From: Rodentolepis nana
Lineage: Eukaryota > Platyhelminthes > Cestoda > Cyclophyllidea > Hymenolepididae
Direction: 5' to 3'
Length of the DNA stretch: 20,328 bases
Assembly (NCBI GenBank): GCA_900617975.1
Contig: UZAE01013036.1
Span: forward strand, 7,245-27,572
Every line of letters starts with the position of its first letter. Position 1 is the stretch's first letter. Below the pieces are notes generated by a model. The model was given only the letters and a program-made list of their open reading frames with translations. It was not told where the DNA came from and made no database searches. Below are positions 10,201-19,260 of this stretch, in pieces. The translations under genes were made by a program, and so were the position numbers.

Positions 10201-10926
10201 TGTCAGGCCTTAACTTCTCAATGATATTGTCCGTAACGTTCCACAGCATTCGAGGGATATTTACGGGAAAATTTCGTTGCTGTATTTCACAGTTTATTTT
10301 GGCTTACGGGTCTGGATTGTAATTGGCTAATCACACTTCACTGTTTGCCTCTTAATCCTTATTGGTAACACAATAGAATAACTTCGCTAAGTGAACTACG
10401 TCTAGATTTCTTAACAAGTTATTTCTAGGGAATCCATTGAACAAGATTTTCAAACGAATTGGCTTCGTGAGGTCGTGGTTTGTGCTTTCTTTGGCACTAC
10501 ACCTCGCTGTGACTTCATAATGTGTGAAATAGAAGTCAAACATGTTGAATGTAGATGCCTCATATCAGCTAAAAAGAGCACATTCCTTGCTAGATTCTGG
10601 AAAGGGCGGCAATGAAGGATCGGTTTCAAGATCTCAACGAATTTGGTCTTTTTATAAATTACAGTCATGAGGTCTACTTAAATTGGGTCAATGTCTTGTG
10701 TGACCAATTGTTGAAATACCGAATTCCAACACCCCAATTCTTCTATAGCCAAAATAACGCAATTAATGAAAGGATGCAAAGGATTTCATATAACGTCCGT
10801 ATTCTTTTGCAGATGAATAAAACAGGAGAGATACCGAACGAGAACACGGAGCTGGAATCCGCCTTTTCCACAACGGACTCTTCTAAGGAGAAAACAACAT
10901 CGCCTTCAACACAGAAGACGAATTGA
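7230..10926 (+). CDS. Otopetrin-family proton channel, C-terminal part (4 exons)
   Basis: Exons 7230-7589, 7666-8025, 8768-10096 and 10813-10926; all introns lie between codons (phase 0), with borders AAT|GTATGG..CAG, GAG|GTATCT..TAG and CAG|GTAAGA..CAG. The first two exons encode six hydrophobic segments in the order of the otopetrin C-terminal domain: SGYWAPLLIVL, VLFSEEMFLNCMGI, VIDEFVLYIAFFF, NMLELVEVLLQTYLIQD, QMIAVLLGINLAGWVV and ITMPVFLFYRYHCTVCL. The MP..(I/L)FYR.H signature and the L.LVEVLLQT segment are typical of the family. Otopetrins are twelve-pass plasma-membrane proton channels; the N-terminal half is not visible. The last two exons add about 480 hydrophilic residues with His/Asn/Ser/Pro-rich stretches, a Lys/Arg patch (9645-9741) and poly-Pro. 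Vertebrate members end soon after the last helix, so this tail is unusual. In-frame Met at 7257 is probably internal. Family assignment is firm; the 5' end is open. Confidence 0.85.
8481..8498 (+). promoter_or_regulatory. Candidate TATA-box promoter inside the otopetrin intron
   Basis: TGGGGGCTATAAAAGGGG is a near-ideal TATA element with G-rich flanks, about 280 bp before the exon that begins the cytoplasmic tail (8768). A start site would be expected near 8515-8520. If used, transcription would enter the tail exon without the membrane exons; the first in-frame ATG there is at 8924. It may also be a chance match. Confidence 0.35.
9632..9882 (+). promoter_or_regulatory. Two extra strong splice donors inside the tail exon
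   Basis: GCAG|GTGAGA (cut after 9635) and ACAG|GTGAGG (cut after 9877) match the donor consensus as well as the terminal donor at 10096. The one after 9877 falls between codons, so joining it to the last exon would remove 73 codons and keep the frame. The one after 9635 would shift the frame. Confidence 0.35.
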
Positions 10927-11780
10927 ATGGTGATTTTATAGCTGTTGGACGATCTATTCACCCAATTTAAAGTTACAGAGTGAGATGCATATATAAATGC
11001 ACGCTTGTAGTACCACGATTCACCAAAGGAATGCATATACAAATACAAAAAAATGCACATTCACACAGCAATTACTGCTCAATTTCTCTGATTCCACCAC
11101 TACCACACCACAAACATCTCTTCCATCCGCCTTCCCCTCCCCCCCCCGCCCCCCAAATCCCAGAAACTCTCTTTCCTACTTTGTGCCCAAGGCCTCATAT
11201 ACGTGTTTCATATATGATACTTTTTTACGCCGCATTGTTGAATGCAAGATATATGCGTAGTTTGATTCTGTCCTTTCTTCTTTGTCATAAAGTTTTCATT
11301 TTAACAAGGCTAACAAGAACCCTAACTATAAGAGATTCACATCACCTGTGTTGTGACAGTACATTGTGATGATCTTTGCAAAGTGGTATAGCACTAATTC
11401 CCGTCAATAGAAGTAATTCAAGCTCCCGATCAAGTTGGACTCTGAGATTTGCCCGAAAAGGGAGGAGTGAACTTGAAATCTGATAGAATAAAACAGCCTT
11501 TCCCAAAATCAGAAAACCTGAAGCTGAGTATGACCACGTGCTCATTTGGGAAGCTGGGAATGGGGAAGAACTAGAGGATAGGAGAATTTAAATTAGGTGA
11601 ACGAGTGATAACCAAGTTTTGAGAGATAAAATTATGCAAAGCGGTCACCACTGTTCATCTCCGAAGAAAACAGGCTGTTGTTTTTGATACTGGGGATGCC
11701 TTAACATCAGGTAGATGGCAATATTGATTAACACAACATTAAAACAGATGGCAGGTTATACGGTTCACCATCTAGGATAA
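10927..11780. other. Otopetrin 3' UTR and intergenic sequence
   Basis: Starts right after the otopetrin stop. Contains a C-rich tract (11135-11156: C9, G, C6), repeated short ATATAT/ATGCAT motifs and a candidate poly(A) signal at 11487. A possible small exon near 11630-11710 is discussed with the next gene. Confidence 0.5.
11487..11492 (+). terminator. Candidate poly(A) signal for the otopetrin gene
   Basis: First canonical AATAAA downstream of the otopetrin stop, 561 bp away. Weak evidence, since AATAAA is common in AT-rich DNA. Confidence 0.3.
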
Positions 11781-11798
11781 CCATTGGGTAGTATAGTC

Positions 11799-12020
11799 AC
11801 CTTTGAGAAATTTTTAAAAGCGAGAGATGAAATGCCATGCCATATAGAAAATAGCATGATTCCTAATAAATGTTTTTCCCACTTATTATCCATGACGCGA
11901 GGATTGAGAATTAACGACTTTAGCAACTACTTTATACACGATAAAACAGCAACCACTTGGTTAGTGGAAAAGTTAAATGAAAATATATTGTTCCATAAAT
12001 ACAAGGGAAAAAATAAATAG
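11799..12020 (+). CDS. Possible small unknown gene, last exon
   Basis: An open frame of about 74 codons ends at 12020; with the ATG at 11784 it is 78 codons. The product (FEKFLKARDEMPCHIENS.., ending WLVEKLNENILFHKYKGKNK) is charged and low in simple repeats, more protein-like than most open frames here, but I do not recognise it. The stretch GGTAGTATAG at 11789-11798 could be an acceptor. A frame ending ..VVFDTGDALTS before a CAG|GTAGAT donor near 11710 would join it in phase. It points tail to tail at the prefoldin gene, 156 bp away. An AATAAA overlaps the last codons. It may be a chance open frame. Confidence 0.3.
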   Translation, partial: TFEKFLKARDEMPCHIENSMIPNKCFSHLLSMTRGLRINDFSNYFIHDKTATTWLVEKLNENILFHKYKGKNK

Positions 12021-12176
12021 TCGGAAATTACTACGTAATTTATCATTCAAGAAATTGGAAAATGCACGTTCTCTAACGCTGAACCAAAAGGGTGAGAAAA
12101 TTACCACGTAAAAAACGAATAAGAAAATAGACACATTTACAATATAAACAGTGTATTAGTGAGGACAGTCATAGTT

Positions 12177-12849
12177 TTATGATTCTTCAAGATTAATGTT
12201 ATCGCCAAATTTCGCATACAATTCCTTCTTCAAAGTTGACATGGTGACTTTGCAATCACCCAATTCGGACTCAAGAGTAATAAGACGGTCCTTGAGCATC
12301 TTTTTCTGCTCTTCAATTTTCTCATTTGTGTCATCAGTGGAAAGGTGAAAGAATGACTCGCCTATTTTGAAACTACAAATGGTAAAAGTTAAACTAAGAT
12401 ACTTAACAACACGAAAGTAAAACTGAAAGATTAGAAACCAAACATTTGACATGTCATGCAATACAAAATACCCAACTAAGTAAAGCATGAATGCTAAATT
12501 TTTATATGATATGACATTAGTACTGGATCAAAGCTTTTTGATCAATAAAGTCACAATGCCAATAAAGCATCTATCCATAAAAAGTAAGAATAAAAAACTT
12601 GCGGATGAAATTCGGCTTCTGTTAATAAGAGCTCATCTTCCAAATCATTAAGATTTTGGAGAAGATTCTAAAAGAAATTCATAGACAACTATGACTCACA
12701 TACCTTTTTATTTTCCAGCTCTGCCTCGTATTCTTTTAGTTTTATATTAGATTTGGCAAAGCTGTTTATTTTTGCTTGATCAGCAGCAGTAATTTGAATA
12801 TCTTCCTACAAAAATAGGCTTAGTAACAAAACCACACCTTGGAGCCCAT
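12177..12849 (-). CDS. PFDN4: Prefoldin subunit 4 (complete, 4 exons)
   Basis: Minus-strand exons 12838-12849 (MGSK), 12704-12805, 12603-12667 and 12177-12372 give a 124-residue protein; human PFDN4 is about 134. The product has the beta-type prefoldin layout: an N-terminal coiled coil (DQAKINSFAKSN.. to ELENKKNLLQNLNDLEDELLL), a short hinge (HPFKIGESFFHLS), a second coiled coil (NEKIEEQKKMLKDRLITLE.. ) and the diagnostic ending YAKFGDNINLEES, matching the family's YAKFG.NINLE. Prefoldin is a cytosolic hexamer that passes unfolded actin and tubulin to the CCT chaperonin. Introns are 32 nt (12806-12837, with TACTAAG branch-like motif), 36 nt (12668-12703) and 230 nt (12373-12602). The last uses a GC donor (CC|GCAAGT); only this choice keeps the conserved hinge in frame. 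The four-residue first exon is the least certain part. Confidence 0.92.
12601..12602 (-). other. Non-canonical GC splice donor in the PFDN4 gene
   Basis: On the minus strand the exon end reads CATCC|GCAAGTTT. The nearest GT (CAA|GTTTTT) gives the wrong frame relative to the next exon (TAG|TTTCAAAATAGG). The GC choice yields HPFKIG, equivalent to the PYQIG hinge of the family. GCAAGT is the usual strong context of GC-AG introns. Confidence 0.8.
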
Positions 12850-13535
12850 TCTTTATCTTTAGCGCTACTTTTGCCCAATATGATAGGCCAGTCGAAGCCA
12901 ATATCATCCGTAGGAAACAAAACTGGTTTAAAATTCTAAAAACTCTATAAGTAATCCATTGAAGATATATTAATATTCAAATTAACGCCAAAATAAATTA
13001 AAATTAGAAAGTCATGATCATTAAATATTCAATATCAGGTGAAAATTTTGAGCTTTTATAATCCTTAGTGTTGGAAGCATAAAGTTATAAAGATTTATCA
13101 CATTTTCGAATATTTTTCAACGTTTTCACATATTAGAGGCTGAGGTTTAGAGTTATAACCTTATTACATGGATTCAGTCATTTTCGATAAACAATTATAA
13201 AATTCTTATATGAATTTTAAAATAATAACTTTATTTTCTGGCATTTTATATTAATAGCCACAGAGAGACCTATATGAGCTCTCGTTGACTTTATTTTATC
13301 ACCCAAGTACGTCTTTGTTGAAGTTAATTCACCGAATCTTTCTGGAAACACTTGACTTAATGACTGTATCTGAAGTCAAAAATAATTTATTAAGTTCCTG
13401 TGATTAAGATCAACGGCCGTCATCAGTCTAGTTCTGGCAATTGTGCAGTGAATGACATTCCAGTAAGATTTCCAATACTTTTCCTTCTAATAAGAACAAA
13501 TGACATCCCAAAACAAATTTACTGGCCCTCTATCA
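12850..13535. other. AT-rich intergenic region upstream of PFDN4
   Basis: This would hold the PFDN4 promoter (minus strand). I see no clear TATA box or other named site. The sequence is strongly AT-rich with several near-palindromic ATAATTTTAT-type stretches, and no open frame worth reporting. Confidence 0.5.
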
Positions 13536-13818
13536 CTTTGTTTTCATATCACTTTTTAAAAGCCATCATTAGCTCATTAGTCGACTTCGGGCTCCACGTA
13601 GGGGAGGAACGTCAAAACCACAAATGTCGTGATGGTAGGGGTTACAGAAGAGTGATTCACAGATGTAAAAGGGGCAGACACCGAGATAGAGAAAAAGGTA
13701 AGGTGAGTATTGTGAAAGTGATCAAGGTCAGAAGTCAACTGTCGGTTTATAGACTTTTATGTCGCATGAGTACACGTTGCCCAGAGTGCACTACGTGGAG
13801 GTAAGTCAATCAGGTACC
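13536..13818 (-). mobile_element. SINE-like retroposon, copy C (old, internally deleted)
   Basis: It aligns with the other copies at GAGTGATTCACAGATGTAAAAG (13651) and at CACGTTGCCCAGAGTGCACTACGTGGAGGTAAGTC. It is more diverged at the left end and lacks about 32 bp present elsewhere (the ATATGACATACGGTGGGG.. block before GTCAGAAGTCAACTG). No target-site duplication is recognisable. A 134-codon open frame across it is a by-product of the repeat. Confidence 0.75.
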
Positions 13819-14634
13819 TATGTGAGTTGTTATTATAGTCAAGATTTTTATGAGTCGTGTGCAATGTTTCAGGCAATTTCGAATAATTATCGGTAAATGA
13901 GAGTGAACACTCTTTTTGGAATAATTGCGAATTTAACCTAATTGTTTCCAATTGTGCTTTTGATCGTATTTAGAAATTGAACCAGTCAATAAAATGGTTT
14001 GAAGATAACGATTTCACAAATAGTTTATCTCTTCTTTATATTTTTATTATTTTTTATCTGCCGAAGTAAAGATGGATCCAAATTTGCCTTTTAGTAACAT
14101 AATTCTACAAAGTTTAATCAATTTTTATAATTATTACATATCCACAATCAGACACCGAATTTCTTAATATTACAAAAAATTAAGTGATAGGTGTGTTGAT
14201 AGCAGTGCATCATATATACAGATGTGAAATGGTTGTCAAGATTTCTTAAATTTATATTAATACAACATTATCGAAAAAAAGTATTACTTCTGTTTTTCTG
14301 CGTGAATGCATTTATCCTCCGCAGCTGTTGAGAATCTGCCGGGCATAACAGGTGCTCAGAATCATATTTCTGAACTTGGATTAAAGGTCTTTCTCTTGTT
14401 ATTTATAGGACATTTAATTTTGGTCGTTTATGCTATCCTAACACATAGATCTATTCTCTGTTACCATAGGTTTAAATGAAAAAAGGCCTATTTAGTAGGA
14501 AATCTGTCTGCTAAATTGGGATAAATGAAGAAGGGAACCAAAAATTAGGCCACTTAATTAATAATGTGCCTAAATTCATTAAAGCATAAACAAGCTATTT
14601 CTTTGGAGAATGAAGACGATTAGTTAATGGAATA
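13819..14634. other. AT-rich intergenic region
   Basis: Between copy C and the 3' end of the LITAF-domain gene. No gene, RNA gene or repeat family recognised; mostly A/T-rich sequence with stops in all frames. Confidence 0.5.
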
Positions 14635-14640
14635 TTTATT
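14635..14640 (-). terminator. Candidate poly(A) signal of the LITAF-domain gene
   Basis: TTTATT on the + strand is AATAAA on the minus strand, 60 nt after the stop codon of the gene ending at 14700, a normal spacing. Confidence 0.55.
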
Positions 14641-14699
14641 TTACAGAACGATGCAAAGTAATGATAAAATTCAAGAGAAAATAACCGTATTGCTTTACA

Positions 14700-15158
14700 T
14701 CATTCTTTTTTACTCTTTCCGACAATCGTTCCACATCTAGGGCAGGAGTGTATTGCGTCATTCATCGCTGGTATAAGCAACGGCACGAGGCAGCACCCAA
14801 AAAAACCTCTAAGGGGAAATACATTTACTTAAATAAAATAAGTAGACAGAAATAATAAATATCACTCAACAAATAAAACAGCTACTTTGAGTAAGAATAT
14901 TAAACTCAAAACTTACCCAAGAAGGCAAATTATTATCGCACAAGTTTGAGCCACCTTGCTCAGCTTGATATCAACATGAGTAACGACTTTCTGATTGCAT
15001 ACTGGACAAAATGTGAGAGTAGACTCCGTTCCGAATTCTTGCCCGGTTTGGGGAACTAAAAAAAGGCAGTAAAGTTTTAATGTGTCGTAATGTGTTACCA
15101 CAACTGATGATTTAATTCTGGAAATGGACAGAGATCTTCCATTGCAGTCTATTGACAT
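14700..15158 (-). CDS. Small LITAF-domain protein (2 exons)
   Basis: Exons 14918/14917-15158 and 14700-14808 on the minus strand join through GG|GTAAGT..TTAG|A (intron 14809-14916, phase 2) to give 116 residues. The C-terminal 70 residues form a LITAF domain: CPVC knuckle (51-54), a hydrophobic segment (about 73-94, CAIIICLLGGFFGCCLVPLLIP) and HSCPRCG (101-107). In this family the two CxxC pairs bind one zinc and the hydrophobic stretch lies in the cytosolic leaflet of late endosome and lysosome membranes, where members act in sorting. The usual Pro-rich N-terminus with PPxY/PTAP motifs is absent. The N-terminus is uncertain: a good acceptor (TTTTTTTAG|TT, exon start 15055) lies just before the domain, so residues 1-34 may instead be intron and 5' UTR, with another first exon upstream. 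Confidence 0.85.
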
Positions 15159-15984
15159 TTCGAAAAAAACAACATCTTAGCGTTAGGACTAGTCAAAAAT
15201 ATAGGCTGCGTTCCAAAACAACATGTTAGAGATATTAATGTCAACAATGTTTGCCAATTGAAGATAACGCAAACAAAATCCATTGATGCACAATCAACTC
15301 TGAAGTTCTTCAAATTTAATCGGTTTAGCAGGTCGTAAGTAGCTGAAAAGAAGTTTTCATATCAATGCCCGAAATTTTTCCTTTAAGGACGTGGCAATTT
15401 TAAGCTGGTAAAAGGTAGCCCTCATAGGTCTACCGAGATTTAGTTAGATATTATTTTTACTCTCAGAAAATGTTTGTTGATAATCATATTAGAATCGTTT
15501 TGTACGGATTAAGTTTTGTAAAGATAATTGAAGGCAAGGTTCTGTTGATGTAGGTGTGCTTGTTTAACACAATTGTAATCCCATGAAAAATTGGCAGGGA
15601 GACGTAAAATCTGAAAATGGTGGGATTCGGACAAAGAAAAACAAAGGTCAAATAAAAGGTGGCGTTGTCTCTAAGTCGCCTACCGTCCCATCGATGTACG
15701 GAGCCCATTGCCTCGGATAGTCTGACAGCATGATAGTATCTGATTTCTCCCACAACAACAACAGCAACAAAAACAACAACAATACAACCTGAAGCTAACT
15801 CGAATTTATACAATACAATGTTTTTATTCGTTTATTTTCCTCCTCCAAAAGGAGCTAACTGCAGCGGGAGATATGTAATAAGGACAGCGACTGGACTTCC
15901 TAACATTGCAGGAGGATGGAGGATACATGCTTGACGAAAGGCCCTATGACCATCTTTGGATAAATATGGTAACCCCCGATGGAG
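15159..15984. other. Upstream of the LITAF-domain gene; no firm gene
   Basis: Contains a CAA-rich stretch (about 15750-15788). On the minus strand this stretch reads as a Val-rich start of a 109-codon open frame that I do not trust. An isolated exon-like stretch at 15912-15968 (+) is listed separately. Confidence 0.45.
15912..15968 (+). other. Exon-like open stretch next to a retroposon insertion
   Basis: A good acceptor (TTCCTAACATTGCAG) is followed by 19 codons reading EDGGYMLDERPYDHLWINM up to a GT (ATG|GTAACC). Read on, the frame stays open (VTPDGAYFI) to the insertion point of copy D at 15998. The composition is protein-like, but no family is recognised and no partner exons were found. 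Could be an exon, an exon remnant or chance. Confidence 0.2.
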
Positions 15985-15998
15985 CATATTTCATCATT

Positions 15999-16285
15999 AT
16001 TATTATATCAAATGGCAGGCGTTTTGATGGTGATCATAAGCCTTTTAGTTGACTTCAGGCTTCACGGAGGGAGGGAACAGAAGAGTGTTACGAAGATGTA
16101 AATGAGACAGACACAAAGGCAGAGAAAAGGTAAGATGAGTACTGTGAAAGCGGTCAAATATGACATACGGTGGGGTGATGGTAGTTTGAAGTCAGAAGTC
16201 AACTGCCAGGTAATAGACTTTTTGTCGTATGAGTATACGGTGTCCAGGGTGCACCACGTGGAGGTAAGTCAATCACACCCCCCCC
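15999..16285 (-). mobile_element. SINE-like retroposon, copy D, with perfect 14-bp target-site duplication
   Basis: CATATTTCATCATT occurs at 15985-15998 and again at 16286-16299 without a mismatch, exactly bordering the repeat. This fixes both ends: the + strand left end ATTATTATATCAAATGGCAGG and the right end CACGTGGAGGTAAGTCAATCAC followed by a C run. In sense (minus) orientation the element starts with a G run and GTGTGATTGACTTACC and ends with CATTTGATATAATAAT, an A-rich AAT-type tail. A 13-14 bp duplication and a simple A-rich 3' tail are the mark of target-primed reverse transcription. Confidence 0.93.
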
Positions 16286-17159
16286 CATATTTCATCATTG
16301 ATCTTAATGTAATCATGAGTCGGTGATGTGATGATTAGGTTCCAAGTGTGAAGTCACACAAACTAAATTGTACTTTTAGCAATTTTCATATCGCCTAAAG
16401 CAACCACTATTTGCATGCCATTATACGTAAGTGGGAATCTAACGAAAAGGCAGTCAAATCTATGGAACATTTTGTAAACTTGGGCTATCGCAGCTATCCC
16501 GGTAATTGGCTAAAGGGCAAGTAGGTGAATAGTTGGGTAAAATTTGAGGTGAATTTTTTTATCAACTGTAGAGGGAAGGCATTTGAGACCCATTCTGTTA
16601 AGAATCTCACCGCCTGTCGGTGTGATTGGCCAGATATCCACCAAAGGTCATCAAATTCTTGACCCCTAACTTGGGCTTTGTGATTTTACCTCATCAAATT
16701 TGTGCACTATTTTGCATTTATGCCTATAGCAAAACACATCTAATTTGCCGGCTATTAAAAGGTGGCCAAATTTCTGCAACATTGCCACGCAGACTTCACC
16801 AATTCATAAACAGATGACTTTCATTCTAGTTGCTTAAAAATTGAAATGTCTATGAAAGATTGTGCCAAAATTATAACGAAGATAGAATTATCGATTAATT
16901 TGTGACCCTGTTCGTTGGTTAGTTTATTTTCATTTAGAGAGCAGTAGTGAGGTTAAGTTTCATCTGTTTATATGCCTTTTTCACATTTGCAATCTTCGAA
17001 AAGGCATTTTTGAATTTCTTTCAAATCGTTTTATCACACAAGGCGATTTGTGTGTGCAAATTGGTGTTCTTCAAATCAGTGTTTATGAGAGAAAATATTT
17101 TCACACTTTAATATTTTTTAGCGCAATAAGGTTTTTTTAAGATGGGAGCTTTGAAGTTC

Positions 17160-17184
17160 TTGAAATTGTGGTACACAATTTCAA
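17160..17184 (+). repeat. Perfect 11-bp inverted repeat with 3-nt loop
   Basis: TTGAAATTGTG, loop GTA, CACAATTTCAA. All eleven positions pair. It could form a hairpin in RNA or a small cruciform. It is too short and AT-rich to assign a role. Confidence 0.85.
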
Positions 17185-17206
17185 CTTATAAGGTATTTAA
17201 ATACTA

Positions 17207-17259
17207 AATATTTGAGTTTTGAGTGAGATCCAAAGGCCTAATTTCTCAAATATTCACTC
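17207..17259 (+). repeat. Interleaved inverted repeats
   Basis: AATATTTGAG (17207-17216) pairs with CTCAAATATT (17245-17254), and GAGTGA (17221-17226) pairs with TCACTC (17254-17259). The two arm pairs overlap in order, so both cannot form fully at once. Confidence 0.7.
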
Positions 17260-17843
17260 CCAGAATATAAATTCGGATAAAAAATCCTTGTCAATCATGT
17301 TTAGATCCAGAGATTTAAATAGAGGATCAGATTAATCTCTGTCCATACAGAAATGAAGATCCACCAGGGGTGTTGGTAACACCACAGAGATGACTGTAAT
17401 GCTGTCTAACCTTAATCATTTGCCTGAAATTCTATTGGCGCCTCTTGTGCATCTATCAATTTCGATGAGTCAGTTGCAGACTAGACTAGCCATGTGCCCG
17501 AAAATTGGTTTCATTGAATTCCATCAGGTTGATTCTTATTGGAATTATTGAGGTGGTAAAGGAACCGGAATCATCACAAAGAAAAGATGTTTTGTTCATT
17601 TTAATTGTCCTCTCTACACTGTGGATGCTACATAATTAGGGGTAATGGATAAATCAATGCAATAAGAAACAACTCTTCCCACCTTTTCGAGAAATATTTG
17701 TCCCCCAGGTGGGAGTTCATAGATCATGGAATCATCATGACGGATGATTTCGGAAGAGCCATTGATGAAAGTCATCCAGTTTAAAGGTCAATGGGAAAAA
17801 TGAATCGTTAACCGTACATTCATGCTTTATTTTGCTGTGTTCC

Positions 17844-18151
17844 TGAGGTGTGCGATAGACTTACCTATACGTGGTGCACCCCGGGCAACGTATACTCATA
17901 CGGCAAAAAGTCTATTAACTGGCAGTTGACTTCTGACTTCAAACTACATCACCCCACTGTATGTCATATTCCACCACTCACAGTACTCATCTCACCTTTT
18001 CTCTACCTTTGTGTCTGCTCTACATCTGTGTACACTCTTCTGCTCCCCCTCTCGAATTTTTCTCACTTTGATTTTCCTCCCTCTGCGAAGCCCGAAGTCA
18101 GCTAAATGGCCAATGATAAATATTCAAAACGCCTGTCACTTGAAATAATAA
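17844..18151 (+). mobile_element. SINE-like retroposon, copy E (opposite orientation), with target-site duplication
   Basis: The only copy whose sense strand is the + strand of the window. It starts GGTGTGCGATAGACTTACC and ends CGCCTGTCACTTGAAATAATAA. The flanks TTTTGCTGTGTTCC (17830-17843) and TTTTTCTGTGTTTC (18152-18165) match at 12 of 14 positions, a decayed 14-bp target-site duplication. Internal landmarks in sense order: TGGTGCACC, GGGCAACGTATACTCATACGG, AAAAAGTCTATTAAC, GACTTCAAAC, then a pyrimidine-rich middle with CTTTTC and GAATTTTTC. The + strand 85-codon open frame over it is not conserved between copies. Confidence 0.9.
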
Positions 18152-18165
18152 TTTTTCTGTGTTTC

Positions 18166-19260
18166 ACGTGTTCACATGATCTTGGGATCACTGGATTCAA
18201 GGGCTTTATGCCTATATGCATAGGTATCGAATAAGAGCAAGTAGTGTTCAGGTGATTGCCTGATCATGTCCTTGATTCTGGGACAGTAATTAGAATCACT
18301 AAATAATTTGCTCTAAAATTTCAACTTGCTTTTTGCTTACGCCTGGACGCATTGCGTAAATTGGTCAAAAAACAAAGTGGTCTCAACAATGAAGGTAGGA
18401 GTTAGTTTATGTATCTCACAAGGCGAACATGATTCGCGAAACCCCTCCCCATCTGTTGAATGTCTTCAAAGGTTCGTTTAGTGCTGAATAAGGATTGAAA
18501 TGGTGAGGTTTGCCAACTGTCATGGTTATTGTTATTCATAGTTGTCTCCCCAAAACTCCCGTTCTTTTACCCAAATTTTAAAGCATTAACTTAGCCAAAG
18601 GCACTTTTCCTAACATTTGATTTTAAGGTCACGAATTTTCTTCTTGAACTCGAAAGTACATTTTAATTAAAGTAGAGGGAAGCCTTAAAGTACAGATAGG
18701 TGCATTTGAAATTGGCTACTGTCAACCTGCATTTTGCCAAAATCGTTATTTAACTAAACGTTGGGAATAAATTATGGGAATTTTGTTTTTACTTAAAGAT
18801 GGAAATTTAAAAATGAATATAATTTCCTTTGTCATTTCATTCTTTTAACTGCTTAAGATCAGTAATTAAACTTAAAAATAAAATAAAATAATAAAATACT
18901 TGGCATTATGTTGATGGGTATCTGTTTCGTTAATTATTAAAACCCTTTTCTACACTTTCAATGTGGAAGTACACCACCTATTTCCGCGCGCATTTCCTGC
19001 ATTAATATTTAATTAATTATCACTCAAAACACAATGCATTTGATAAGAATAAAATACTGGTCTAATTAGATTAATTAATAAAAGTGTATGCTAATTTTCC
19101 GGGATATTTCATAAAATTTAGGAGAAAAATGGTAGATTACTTACCATCGAATTCCTCTCTCATAGCAAAGCTTGGGGATTGAAAAATTCAATTGTGTGGG
19201 TGAATATGTTCTTTTATACCTGCAATTTGGCAGACACTTTGATTGTACCATTATAGTTAA
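18166..19260. other. AT-rich stretch without a supportable gene
   Basis: Mostly A/T-rich intergenic sequence, with TTAATTAATTA-type palindromes near 19008-19080. A minus-strand ATG followed six codons later by a strong donor (GATG|GTAAGT near 19145) resembles a first coding exon, but no downstream exon was found. Confidence 0.45.

Larger units (their letters stand above)
16300..17829. other. Intergenic stretch with inverted repeats
   Basis: No gene supported. A 58-codon open stretch near 17340-17555 (+) reads ..LSNLNHLPEILLAPLVHL.. without a recognisable family. The inverted-repeat cluster at 17160-17259 is listed separately. Confidence 0.45.

Noticed and set aside
15484..15813. 109-codon minus-strand open frame with a Val-rich signal-like start
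   Set aside because: The Val-rich start is encoded by a CAA/GTT simple repeat. No family is recognised and there is no other support.
19125..19165. Minus-strand ATG (MREEFD) followed by a GATG|GTAAGT donor, like a first coding exon
   Set aside because: No in-phase downstream exon could be found on the minus strand, so one ATG plus one donor is not enough.
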